DNA of 64,000 bases from the NCBI RefSeq assembly GCF_902498845.1, contig NZ_CABVLM010000007.1:186001-250000 (forward strand). The letters are read 5' to 3'. Numbering within the stretch: the stretch's first letter is position 1; each line of letters starts with the position of its first letter. The notes beneath the pieces are model-generated. The model did not search any database. It worked only from the letters and a program-made list of their open reading frames with translations, and was not told where the DNA came from. The position numbers and the translations under genes were made by a program. Origin of the DNA: Pseudoalteromonas rhizosphaerae (GTDB taxonomy: Bacteria > Pseudomonadota > Gammaproteobacteria > Enterobacterales > Alteromonadaceae). Below, piece after piece: positions 17,655 through 26,342 of the stretch.

Positions 17655-18629
17655 TCACGCTAGTAATTTTTCGCAATTCGTTAGATTCGTTCGTCGCTTA
17701 AAGTGTTGATGTTCACAAAACATATTTAACGACTCAGGTCTTCCAACAGCACCGTGAAAAAAGGTGGTAAATTTGCTGGTAACTTTCAACCAGTTTTCGG
17801 GGGTTATTTGCAACCTTTCAAGCAAAGGGGTTAGATCGGCGGCTATATAACCTATTTTATCAGGACGAATACAGCGCCCAGTCGCATCAACAAGAGAAAG
17901 GTAGGAAGTTAGCTCAAAAGGTAAACCTTTCACCATATGCTGTGTTGCCATTCCTGAAAAACGTTGTAATGATTTGGGCTGTTTACCTGCTGCGATCGAA
18001 ATAATACGCTTTTTGACACTCGTAAAATCTGAATTTTCTGGTTTGTCAGCAATACCTGCACGAACTGGGTTTAAATCAACATACGCCATACATGCTAATA
18101 ATGCGGCTTCATCAAGTAAGGCTTGGGATTTGAACCGTCCCTCCCAAAATCGCCCCTTACAGTCATCTTCTTTATTTGCTTTTCGCGCTATATATTCATT
18201 TAAAGAGCGCATGAACCAGCTAATATCCATTAACCTTGAACGATATTGCGCAATATTATCTGTAACTATTTTCATCTCAAAAGACGCTAGCTTTTCACCT
18301 TTAGCAAAACGTCGTGTTAATTCAGAACCTTTAAAGGCTTTATGCCAGCGAATTGCAACTGCTCTATCATTTACTCTTTCCGCCTTTTTACTATCTACGT
18401 ACACTACAATATGAGTATGATTACTCATTACTGCATAAGCGCACACATCTATAAAAAAGAGAGATGCCAAACTCATTAGCTTATCTTCAACCCATTTTCT
18501 GCGGTGTTCATAACATTGACCCGTATATTCATCCACACCACACAAATAGGCACGTCTTACACATCGTGATATACAATGATAGTAACGAGTGTCCGTTAAA
18601 CTGATTTGTCGATTTCTTGCAGTAGCCAT
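17655..18629 (-). CDS. REP-associated tyrosine transposase (RAYT, Y1_Tnp/IS200-like fold)
   Basis: 324 aa from the ATG at 18629, supported by TGAGGT 5 nt upstream; an upstream in-frame start at 18647 lacks this. It contains R-Y-Y-H-C-I-S-R-C-V-R near residue 20, the HUH metal motif as S-N-H-T-H-I-V near 70, R-F-W-E-G-R-F-K near 155 and the tyrosine-helix A-Y-V-D-L-N-P-V-R-A-G near 180. All are typical of RAYT/TnpA-REP proteins, single-strand DNA nucleases that process short palindromic chromosomal repeats and are usually domesticated. The C-terminal 100 residues are an extension common in marine gammaproteobacteria. It is flanked by GACACCCA boxes on both sides in inverted orientation. Confidence 0.9.
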   Translation of the reverse strand: MATARNRQISLTDTRYYHCISRCVRRAYLCGVDEYTGQCYEHRRKWVEDKLMSLASLFFIDVCAYAVMSNHTHIVVYVDSKKAERVNDRAVAIRWHKAFKGSELTRRFAKGEKLASFEMKIVTDNIAQYRSRLMDISWFMRSLNEYIARKANKEDDCKGRFWEGRFKSQALLDEAALLACMAYVDLNPVRAGIADKPENSDFTSVKKRIISIAAGKQPKSLQRFSGMATQHMVKGLPFELTSYLSLVDATGRCIRPDKIGYIAADLTPLLERLQITPENWLKVTSKFTTFFHGAVGRPESLNMFCEHQHFKRRTNLTNCEKLLA

Positions 18630-18702
18630 AAATACCTCAGATATCACGTTCCTTATAAAATACTAGTTCCTCATGGTAATACTGCAAATATAGTCATTAT
18701 TA

Positions 18703-18777
18703 TGGGTGTCATTTAAGTTTGAATTACTACAATCGCCATTTATTAGGTGGGTGTCTTTATTTATTTAAGTGGGTGTC
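18703..18777. repeat. Inverted GACACCCA boxes upstream of the RAYT gene
   Basis: TGGGTGTC occurs at 18703, 18748 and 18770, the reverse complement of the boxes on the other side of the gene. The last two are each followed by TTTATTT and lie 22 bp apart. Confidence 0.85.
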
Positions 18778-18794
18778 TTTATTTTTTTTATTAG

Positions 18795-19544
18795 TTACTC
18801 TGGCTGTGCTGAGGCTAGATGTTCGTAACGGGCTAATATTTCATCATATTCACCTGAGCGCTTTATTTGCTCTAGCCCTTTGTTGAAGGAGGTTATTATA
18901 TATTCAGCATCGGGATGCTCTTTACTGATCCCTATATGAAGAGGGTGCTTAATTAAAGCTGGTTGCCAAATTGTTAGCTCTGTTGAGTAACCATTATTTT
19001 TCATTTCGAACCATGCTGCATATTTATCAACCAGAGCAATATCAGCGCGATGCTTTTTTACATGCTCAAGACAACTATGGACATTAAGTAAAGGAACGAT
19101 TGTAAGCCTATCAATAGACTGTAAATACTCATGATATCCGTAACCTCTAATTGTACTGATTGTTAAGCTTTCTAGGCTGTGAGGGCCTTGATAATCAAGC
19201 TGCGACTTAGTATTACTAATTATGCTAAGTTCATTAGTAAAGTAGGGCTGGCTAAATAAAATTGTTTTAGCACGATTTTCTGTCCACCATAATGCAGGGA
19301 TCAAATCTATTTCATTATTTTCTAACATTCGCATTGCACGACTAAATGGCGCTATTTTAATATCGAATGCAATCTTCTGGCTAAAAAATGCAGCACGTAC
19401 AAGCTCAGTAGTCATACCCGTTCCATCAGCAAATATGTAGGGAGGCCATTCATTATGAGATCCTACTAAAGGCTGTGTTATTGAATTAGAAAGCGCAGCA
19501 GTACTTTGTATGCATAACAGCAAAATAATAAAAAATTTAGTCAT
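18795..19544 (-). CDS. Periplasmic solute-binding protein, family 3 type (orphan)
   Basis: 249 aa from the ATG at 19544, chosen because it places a signal peptide (residues 1-18, ending T-A-A-L-S) at the N-terminus. The longer frame from 19595 does not. The mature protein has the SBP_bac_3 pattern: N-E-W-P-P-Y-I near residue 30, G-M-T-T-E-L-V-R-A, R-A-M-R-M-L-E-N-N-E-I-D-L near 70 and R-A-D-I-A-L-V-D near 160. No ABC permease or ATPase lies nearby. Such orphan proteins are common in Alteromonadales and may feed sensors or a distant transporter. The ligand is unknown. Confidence 0.8.
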   Translation of the reverse strand: MTKFFIILLLCIQSTAALSNSITQPLVGSHNEWPPYIFADGTGMTTELVRAAFFSQKIAFDIKIAPFSRAMRMLENNEIDLIPALWWTENRAKTILFSQPYFTNELSIISNTKSQLDYQGPHSLESLTISTIRGYGYHEYLQSIDRLTIVPLLNVHSCLEHVKKHRADIALVDKYAAWFEMKNNGYSTELTIWQPALIKHPLHIGISKEHPDAEYIITSFNKGLEQIKRSGEYDEILARYEHLASAQPE

Positions 19545-19842
19545 AGCAACACGATACCTTTTATCATGCCTACCTAAAGATACACAATAATACATTTGCT
19601 CTAGGCAAATCTGCGTAACTTAACTATTTAACCTAAGGTTTAATGGCAACTTGAACTTTGTTACTAAACCAGAGCTTCAACTGTTTAAGCTTAGACTACA
19701 TTTGACTATATTATTTTCAATCTATAAAAAAGTATTGCCTAAAATAAATAACAAAAATCCTTATTGCATATTTGAGTGGATTGTCTTCAAATTTAAATAA
19801 TTTACCTGTAAGTTATAAAAAACCACATAAAGGAATGATGCT

Positions 19843-21348
19843 ATGACCGCGAAAACGCTGATTTTCAACTTTGATGGCACAGGTAGTGAGCCACGTGATG
19901 CTGAGCAGTTCAGCTCTGCGCATTTTAAGGAAGATGCAAGCATTTCGAATATTCTCAAACTTCATTTATTAATGGGTGGCCAGTTAAATAACGAACCCGT
20001 TACTCCTTTTACTAATCAACTTAGCTTCTATTACCAAGGTATTGGAACTCAAGGAAGTCGTTTAAAGCGATTCCTCAATCAATCTTTCGCACCACGCGAT
20101 GACGATGTTGCCAGTATTTTAAATCATGCTATAAATGATTTTAAACGCTACTACAAAACTGGCGATACATTGTTACTCACCGGCTTTAGTCGCGGCGCTG
20201 CGTTAGCACGACGTTTTGCAAAGTGCTTAGAGCCGCTCATAGATAATAACGTTTATTTATGCGTATTTGATACTGTGGCATCCATTGGTTTATCCAAAGT
20301 CACCAAGGCCACCCGAGGCGCTGAGCATGTTATTTTTGAAAACCATACTTTAGCGACCAACATAAATCAGGCTCTGCATTGTGTGGCACTGGATGAAAAG
20401 CGTCGAGCTTTTGAACCTACCCTTATAAATCATCAAAACAATGTACATGAAATATGGTTTGCAGGCGCGCATTCCGATATCGGTGGTGGCTATTATCGAG
20501 ATGGGCTGGCGGATATTTGCTTACGCTTTGCAATGGAGTGGTTACTTGAACTGCCTGTGGCTTTATCCTTTTTAACTAGTCAAGCAATCGAGTATTCATC
20601 GTTATTTCCTGCGGATCAAAACAGTTTTATCGCCCAAGATGATATGACCATCACCCCAGATCCTCTCGCGTTAAGCCATCAACAGAATTATTTTTGGTTT
20701 AATCCTTTATTTAAACTGATTGATCGTGAATGTACCGTGCTGGTTGATGACGAACAAAGTAAGCTGTTACCCATTATCCACCACAGTGTTGCTACACGTA
20801 TCAATCAATTAACCAGTTATCGTCCCGAGTCTTTAAAAAACCTTAGTTATCAACTGCTGTATGCAGATCAAACTACGCTTAGTTTTAACGGTTTGTCTGC
20901 CCATATAGCTTTAAAAAATCAAAACATGTCAGTGTTACAAATTGGCCAAAGCCAAGATGTGTTGGTTTATGCCGCAGAGCAATACAATGCAACAGGACTA
21001 ATGCTTGAACAAGGAGCTACTTATCGCTTTAGCCCTTACCCAGAACAACTTTGGTATGACGATGGCGTAAAATGTGGGCCACAAGGTTGGCACCGAGATA
21101 ACCTACAGTTGGGTGTAAAAGAGATCCCCATGGCATTGCTCGAACCCTTTCGTCGTTTACCACATGCAAACTGGTTTGCCTTAATTGGTGCTATTGCCCA
21201 TAGCGATAATGATGCTTTTGAGATTGCCGATGGGGGTGAATTTAAAATGACTCACTCAGGAGAATTTACGCCTTTTGCAAATGATTTGGTGCGTTTTTAT
21301 GGCGCTAATGCTGGGCGTATAAAAATAAACGTGACCCGCCTTGGTTAA
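19843..21348 (+). CDS. DUF2235 (Tle1-like) alpha/beta-hydrolase protein
   Basis: 501 aa. It has the DUF2235 landmarks: N-terminal I-F-N-F-D-G-T-G near residue 8, Y-Y-Q-G-I-G-T-Q near 65, the nucleophile elbow G-F-S-R-G-A-A near 117, acid segment V-F-D-T-V-A-S-I-G near 144, and G-A-H-S-D-I-G-G-G-Y near 210 for the histidine. These form a Ser-Asp-His hydrolase triad as in the type VI secretion phospholipase Tle1. The C-terminal 200 residues are not assigned. No VgrG, PAAR, Hcp or immunity gene is nearby and no signal peptide is seen, so a housekeeping esterase/lipase role is equally possible. AAAGGA precedes the ATG. Confidence 0.83.
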   Translation: MTAKTLIFNFDGTGSEPRDAEQFSSAHFKEDASISNILKLHLLMGGQLNNEPVTPFTNQLSFYYQGIGTQGSRLKRFLNQSFAPRDDDVASILNHAINDFKRYYKTGDTLLLTGFSRGAALARRFAKCLEPLIDNNVYLCVFDTVASIGLSKVTKATRGAEHVIFENHTLATNINQALHCVALDEKRRAFEPTLINHQNNVHEIWFAGAHSDIGGGYYRDGLADICLRFAMEWLLELPVALSFLTSQAIEYSSLFPADQNSFIAQDDMTITPDPLALSHQQNYFWFNPLFKLIDRECTVLVDDEQSKLLPIIHHSVATRINQLTSYRPESLKNLSYQLLYADQTTLSFNGLSAHIALKNQNMSVLQIGQSQDVLVYAAEQYNATGLMLEQGATYRFSPYPEQLWYDDGVKCGPQGWHRDNLQLGVKEIPMALLEPFRRLPHANWFALIGAIAHSDNDAFEIADGGEFKMTHSGEFTPFANDLVRFYGANAGRIKINVTRLG

Positions 21349-21353
21349 TTGCA

Positions 21354-21387
21354 TTATTAATAGGCCGTGCAAACGGCCTATTAATAA
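21354..21387. terminator. Bidirectional terminator between convergent genes
   Basis: A 14-bp perfect stem (TTATTAATAGGCCG with its complement) and a 6-nt loop TGCAAA lie between the DUF2235 gene and the ethanolamine permease gene, which converge. Confidence 0.8.
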
Positions 21388-21400
21388 CATTAAACTATCG

Positions 21401-22798
21401 CTATTTTGCACTTAAAGCAGCTTCAGCTTCAGCCAACATAGCAAACTCTTCATCGGCACTGTGTGCGACTAAGTGCTTACTACTGTATGCAAAGTAATAA
21501 ATCGCTCCGATCACAAATAACACCACAGTAAACAAGAATGCACGAGGATCAAACGCGTATACCCCAGTTAAAGCCACCAAAGATAAGACCAGCGCAATTG
21601 CTGAGGTTATCATGCCACCTGGCGTTTTATAAGGTCGTGCGAGTTCAGGCTGTTTAATACGCAGTAAAATATGGCTCAATGCCATCAATGCATACGAAAC
21701 CGTAGCGCCTACCACGGCCATCGCCAGCATTAAATCACCTTCACCACTTAATGATGCTAAGAAGCCAAAAATACCCGGCACAATTAAGGCACGTGCCGGC
21801 ACTTTTCGTGAAGTTGTAACCGACAAACTTTTTGGAAAGTAGCCCGCTCTAGAGAGCGCAAACACTAACCGACTATACCCATAGATAATCGAGAAAAACG
21901 ACGCCACTAAACCCGCTAAACCTAATATGTTAACGAGTGTTGCTAAGCTTGCATTCCCTGTTACGTTTAGCGCATCAACTAACGGCACGGCACTAGACCC
22001 CATTGCGCTGGCACCACCGGCACCAGGGATCAATACTACGACTAACAGAGCAGTAAACAATAAAAACAACATTGCACCTATAATTCCTTTTGGCACGTCT
22101 TTAGCTGGATCTTTGGCTTCTTCTGCCGCTAATGGTACGCCTTCAACGGCTAAAAATAACCACATTGCAAACGGCAATGCAGCCCACACGCCATACCAAC
22201 CAAAGGGCAAAAACTCGGAGGCTCCAGCAGCATCGGTGATGGCAATATCAAACAATCGCGACACATCAAAATGTGTAAATAATGCGATCGCAGTGGCTAT
22301 AATGGCAAAAACCGCTAAGCCACTTATCACCATCATCACTTTTAACGCTTCACCCACTCCCGCTAAATGAATACTGATAAACACAATATAGAACAGCGCA
22401 TACACCCATGGACCATTAAAACCCAGTAGCGCTTCGACCGCCGAGCCAATAAAAATAACAATCGCAGCGGGTGCTAATGCATACTCGATTAACACGGCCA
22501 AGCCAGTCAAATAACCACCAGCAGGGCCCATTGCCTGACGCGCAAAACTATAGCCACCACCCGATGCCGGAATGGCCGCCGACATTTCTGCTAATGACAA
22601 AACCAAAGTTAAATACATCACCGCCATTAATACTGTGGCGACAGCAAAGCCTCCCCAACCAGCTTCTGCAATACCAAAATTCCAACCAGCAAAATCCCCA
22701 GAAATAACATACGACACTCCTAATCCCGCCAATAAAATCCATCCCGCAGAGCCTCGTTTTAACTGTCTTTTTGCAAGGTACTCTTTATTATCTGACAT
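21401..22798 (-). CDS. eat: Ethanolamine permease (APC superfamily)
   Basis: 465 aa with about 12 hydrophobic helices. N-terminal L-G-V-S-Y-V-I-S-G-D-F-A-G-W-N-F-G near residue 25, A-S-G-G-G-Y-S-F-A-R near 80, and E-G-V-P-L-A-A-E-E-A-K-D-P near 220 are typical of the ethanolamine permease family. It imports ethanolamine across the inner membrane. It is the distal gene of the eutB-eutC-permease unit, 51 bp after eutC, with its own GGAGAAG ribosome site. Its context makes the substrate call firm. Confidence 0.9.
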   Translation of the reverse strand: MSDNKEYLAKRQLKRGSAGWILLAGLGVSYVISGDFAGWNFGIAEAGWGGFAVATVLMAVMYLTLVLSLAEMSAAIPASGGGYSFARQAMGPAGGYLTGLAVLIEYALAPAAIVIFIGSAVEALLGFNGPWVYALFYIVFISIHLAGVGEALKVMMVISGLAVFAIIATAIALFTHFDVSRLFDIAITDAAGASEFLPFGWYGVWAALPFAMWLFLAVEGVPLAAEEAKDPAKDVPKGIIGAMLFLLFTALLVVVLIPGAGGASAMGSSAVPLVDALNVTGNASLATLVNILGLAGLVASFFSIIYGYSRLVFALSRAGYFPKSLSVTTSRKVPARALIVPGIFGFLASLSGEGDLMLAMAVVGATVSYALMALSHILLRIKQPELARPYKTPGGMITSAIALVLSLVALTGVYAFDPRAFLFTVVLFVIGAIYYFAYSSKHLVAHSADEEFAMLAEAEAALSAK

Positions 22799-22849
22799 TA
22801 TCTTCTCCTGCTATTTATTGTTGTAATTACATTATGTTTTCGTTGTTGA

Positions 22850-23719
22850 TTATTCTGATAGTAAAAAGTTTGTTGTTTGCGTTTGATGCTCTATCACATC
22901 GTCTTGACTGCGATCTTTTAACCCCACCCCTGACAGGTTTAAACGTTTCGCTTCTTGTAAAAGATATAAAGTTCGTTGTGCTGCATCCTGATATGACAGC
23001 CCCGCAGGACGAATATTAGAGATACAATTACGACAAGCATCATTCAGCCCTGTTTTTGGCTGCCAAGTTAAATACAGCCCTAAACTATCTGGAGAACTTA
23101 GCCCTGGCCGTTCACCAATTAATACCAGCACCACCTTGGCATTAAGGAGCTCACCTATGTCGTCGCCTATCGCCACTCTACCTTGCTCCACTAAGCTGAT
23201 CGGTGCCAAACGCCATGGCTCTGGTTGTTCACGCAGTATCGTCAGTAACTGAACAAGAAAAGGATGGGCATTTTTTTGTACTGCTAAAGACGATAAACCA
23301 TCAACAATAACGATTGCGATATCGTGGTGTAACTCAGTGGCTGTAGCCGCTTTACTCATATAATTGCTTAGCTGATCGCGCGATGCTTGATCTAGTTTTC
23401 GACCTAAATCAGGGCGTTGTAAATAATGATTGCGCTCCACGGCTTGGCTATGTAAATGCAGTGGTGACGCGCAAAAATCCTCAAGCTGTTCACTTAACGC
23501 GGCTAAATCCAATGGAAAATTAACCGCATCTCGTGCTTGCGCATGGGAGAGTTGAAACGCCAACATTTCAGCCGTCGGAAGACTGATCCCAGCGCGCCCT
23601 AAACCAATGCGTGCATCGGTAAAGCTGCGTAGTTGCCGCCATGGGTTATGCACCACTTTGCCATTATCTTGATGTTGTTGCTGTATTTGCTGTGCCGTTT
23701 TGGGAGATGAGTTTTTCAT
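22850..23719 (-). CDS. eutC: Ethanolamine ammonia-lyase small subunit
   Basis: 289 aa, usual length for EutC. Conserved N-terminal block N-P-W-R-Q-L-R-S-F-T-D-A-R-I-G-L-G-R-A-G near residue 25, D-I-A-I-V-I-V-D-G-L-S-S near 135, V-L-I-G-E-R-P-G-L-S-S-P-D-S-L-G near 205 and C-I-S-N-I-R-P near 240 are present. It forms the adenosylcobalamin-dependent lyase with EutB, turning ethanolamine into acetaldehyde and ammonia. Its ATG overlaps the eutB stop (ATGA), so translation is coupled. Confidence 0.97.
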   Translation of the reverse strand: MKNSSPKTAQQIQQQHQDNGKVVHNPWRQLRSFTDARIGLGRAGISLPTAEMLAFQLSHAQARDAVNFPLDLAALSEQLEDFCASPLHLHSQAVERNHYLQRPDLGRKLDQASRDQLSNYMSKAATATELHHDIAIVIVDGLSSLAVQKNAHPFLVQLLTILREQPEPWRLAPISLVEQGRVAIGDDIGELLNAKVVLVLIGERPGLSSPDSLGLYLTWQPKTGLNDACRNCISNIRPAGLSYQDAAQRTLYLLQEAKRLNLSGVGLKDRSQDDVIEHQTQTTNFLLSE

Positions 23720-25122
23720 GGCTGTCCACCACCTAAAGCTTTCAAAGAACGCGCAAATTGTGACGGTAACGTGTCAGACAAAATATGCTGCTGGGTATCT
23801 GTCATAATGTTCATTTTTGCCAGCCAAAGTTCGAATTCAGGTGCTGGACGCAAACCTAATACCCGCCTTGCATACAGAGCATCATGAAATGAGGTGGTTT
23901 GATAGTTAAGCATAATATCGTCAGATCCGGGGATCCCCATTACAAACGAACACCCCGCTACACCGAGTAAGGTCAGTAAGTTGTCCATATCATTTTGATC
24001 TGCCTCAGCATGGTTGGTGTAGCACACATCACAGCCCATAGGCACACCCAGTAATTTGGCACAAAAATGGTCTTCAAGCCCTGCTCGAGTAATTTCTTTG
24101 CCATCAAATAGATATTCCGGGCCAATAAAACCCACTACGGTATTGACCAGTAACGGTTTGAATTTTCGCGCTACGGCATAAGCACGGGTTTCACACGTTT
24201 GTTGATCAAGCCCATGGTGGGCATTTGCTGATAGCGAGCTGCCCTGCCCCGTTTCAAAATACATCACATTATTGCCTACTGTTCCGCGTTTTAAACTTTG
24301 TGCTGCATCTTGCGCCTCAGCAAGTGTATTTAAATTAAAACCAAAACTTGAGTTAGTCGCCTCAGTCCCCCCTATAGACTGAAACACTAAGTCAACCGGC
24401 GCACCGGCCTCAATACATTCAATAGTGTTAGTTACATGCGTGAGAACACAGCTTTGAGTCGGGATCTGGTATTTTTCAATCACATCATCCATTAAGCGCA
24501 TTAATTTAATCGCTTGTGCAACATTATCAGTCGCAGGGTTAATACCAATTACGGCATCGCCACTGCCATACAGCAGCCCATCTAAAATACTCGCGGCAAT
24601 GCCATTTACATTATCTGTTGGATGATTAGGCTGTAAGCGTGTTGATAAGTGGCCAGGTAAGCCAATGGTATTTCTAAATGCAGTCGTGACATGGCACTTT
24701 TTGGCAACTAAGATCAGATCTTGATTACGCATTATTTTACTAACAGCAGCAGCCATTTCGGGGGTAATACCCGCTCTGATTGTCGCTAAAACATGGCTTG
24801 TTGCGTGATCACTCAGCAGCCAATTACGAAAATCACCTACCGTTAAATGTGCGATTGCTGCAAATGCGTTAGAGTCATGTTCATCTATTATTAGCCGAGT
24901 AATTTCATCGTCTTCATAAGGGATTAAAGCATCGTTCAAGAATGTTTTTAAAGGGACTTCTGCCAGCGTCATTTGTGCCACGGCTCGCTCTTCTGCAGAA
25001 CTGGCAATAACACCTGCCAAGCTATCACCAGAGCGCTGCGGGGTCGCTTTAGCCATTAACTGTGCGAGATTGTTAAACTGGTAGGTTTTACTTCCTAACG
25101 TGTATCGATACGATTTACTCAT
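23716..25122 (-). CDS. eutB: Ethanolamine ammonia-lyase large subunit
   Basis: 468 aa, full length for EutB. Family blocks include L-I-P-Y-E-D-D-E-I-T-R near residue 66, S-T-R-L-Q-P-N-H-P-T-D near 160, D-A-V-I-G-I-N-P-A-T-D near 195, the Q-S-I-G-G-T-E-A-T-N-S-S-F-G stretch near 253 and G-M/V-G-C-D-V-C-Y-T-N-H near 370. The TIM-barrel binds substrate and adenosylcobalamin. First gene of the eut operon (AAGGT ribosome site), divergent from the EutR-like regulator over 246 bp. No microcompartment or reactivase (EutA) genes are in the window. Confidence 0.97.
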   Translation of the reverse strand: MSKSYRYTLGSKTYQFNNLAQLMAKATPQRSGDSLAGVIASSAEERAVAQMTLAEVPLKTFLNDALIPYEDDEITRLIIDEHDSNAFAAIAHLTVGDFRNWLLSDHATSHVLATIRAGITPEMAAAVSKIMRNQDLILVAKKCHVTTAFRNTIGLPGHLSTRLQPNHPTDNVNGIAASILDGLLYGSGDAVIGINPATDNVAQAIKLMRLMDDVIEKYQIPTQSCVLTHVTNTIECIEAGAPVDLVFQSIGGTEATNSSFGFNLNTLAEAQDAAQSLKRGTVGNNVMYFETGQGSSLSANAHHGLDQQTCETRAYAVARKFKPLLVNTVVGFIGPEYLFDGKEITRAGLEDHFCAKLLGVPMGCDVCYTNHAEADQNDMDNLLTLLGVAGCSFVMGIPGSDDIMLNYQTTSFHDALYARRVLGLRPAPEFELWLAKMNIMTDTQQHILSDTLPSQFARSLKALGGGQP

Positions 25123-25368
25123 AAACTTACCTTGCTGACAAAATGTGTGTTAAAAAGGATAGGCACAGCTATTGCTTTTACTACAATAAAAAACAATAAA
25201 TAAAGCAATAAACAGTACAACGATTCTTTTAAGGTAGCTTATAGCGTACCAAGCAACTATCAAGTTTTGGCAAATTTTACTTAAACAATAAAAATCATAT
25301 AGTTAAAATTAAAAATCGGACAACTACTGTTTACTTGTAATAATTAGCCTGAGGTGTAATACGCAACT

Positions 25369-26319
25369 ATGCAACATAATTTACCGACAAATGCACCAAG
25401 TAAGTGCACTTTAGCTACAACCGATGTGGACCAGCAGGCGGGAAACCTAACAAACTGGCAACAAAAATATGATCAAGTCAGTGATGGCCGCTTTTATGGC
25501 TGTATTGATGAAGTGGCTTATGATGGTTTGCAAGTGTTTAAAGAGTATACCCAGTGCGCATTACGACAACAGTGTAAAGTATGGCCAAATGCGTTATGGC
25601 TTGGCATTCCGGTAAACGCACAAAACAGTAAAATTAACGGTCTCACCATCGCTGATAATCAATTAATGTGCCGCCCAAGTGATTGCAACTTTGAGCTGAT
25701 CACCCCTGCGCAATTTAATATTTATGGCATGGTGATCAATCAAGATACCCTTCATCAAATTGCTCAGCGACAAGGGTTGTCGCTTCAGGGCATTTGTGAA
25801 CATGGATCACCGCGTATTACAACATCACCACAAACACTGCAACGTGCTCGTGAATGCATTGAACAAATCATTTATGCTAATGGCGGTGGAGCAAGTGCGG
25901 CTTTACAACACGATATTTTATTAAATTTAGTGCTGCACTTACTGCAATCACAACTCCCCCAGCAAAAAGTAACCCCAAGTTATAAACACCGTAAAAACGT
26001 TGTTGATAAAGCGAAAGAATTTATTCACGATCACCCAGACAACATAGTGACTATCACCCAATTATGTGAGTTTACCTACGTTTGTCGACGGACTTTACAA
26101 TACAGCTTTGAAAGTATTTTAGGCATCAATCCGCTGCGTTTTTTACGCATGACCAGGCTTAACCAAATACGCCGTGAACTCAGTGATCCGCAACAAAATA
26201 AACCCATTTCAATGATTGCCGCCAATTGGGGCTTTTGGCATCCGGGCCAGTTTGCTAAAGACTATAAGCAATTATTTGGCGAAAATCCTTCAGACACAGT
26301 AAAACGTGCGCAGCTTTAG
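25369..26319 (+). CDS. EutR-like AraC-family transcriptional activator
   Basis: 316 aa. The C-terminal 110 residues are a double helix-turn-helix AraC domain: V-V-D-K-A-K-E-F-I-H-D-H-P-D-N, L-C-E-F-T-Y-V-C-R-R-T-L-Q-Y-S-F, G-I-N-P-L-R-F-L-R-M-T-R-L-N, and W-G-F-W-H-P-G-Q-F-A-K-D-Y-K. The last F-W-H-x-G-x-F-x-x-D-Y block is typical of EutR. The N-terminal sensor region is unassigned. EutR responds to ethanolamine with adenosylcobalamin and activates eut genes; its position divergent from eutB supports the same role here. Confidence 0.88.
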   Translation: MQHNLPTNAPSKCTLATTDVDQQAGNLTNWQQKYDQVSDGRFYGCIDEVAYDGLQVFKEYTQCALRQQCKVWPNALWLGIPVNAQNSKINGLTIADNQLMCRPSDCNFELITPAQFNIYGMVINQDTLHQIAQRQGLSLQGICEHGSPRITTSPQTLQRARECIEQIIYANGGGASAALQHDILLNLVLHLLQSQLPQQKVTPSYKHRKNVVDKAKEFIHDHPDNIVTITQLCEFTYVCRRTLQYSFESILGINPLRFLRMTRLNQIRRELSDPQQNKPISMIAANWGFWHPGQFAKDYKQLFGENPSDTVKRAQL

Positions 26320-26342
26320 TGGTATCAATTATAGCTAGTTAA

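Larger units (their letters stand above)
17291..18777. mobile_element. RAYT with flanking GACACCCA repeats (REPtron-like unit)
   Basis: The transposase gene is bounded by at least four GACACCCA boxes on the left and three inverted boxes (TGGGTGTC) on the right. This matches the arrangement called a REPtron, in which a RAYT gene is framed by the repeats it mobilises. The exact ends cannot be fixed from one copy, and no target duplication is visible. Confidence 0.6.

Noticed and set aside
19843..21348. Calling the DUF2235 gene a type VI effector
   Set aside because: No secretion or immunity neighbours are present, so only the fold is called.
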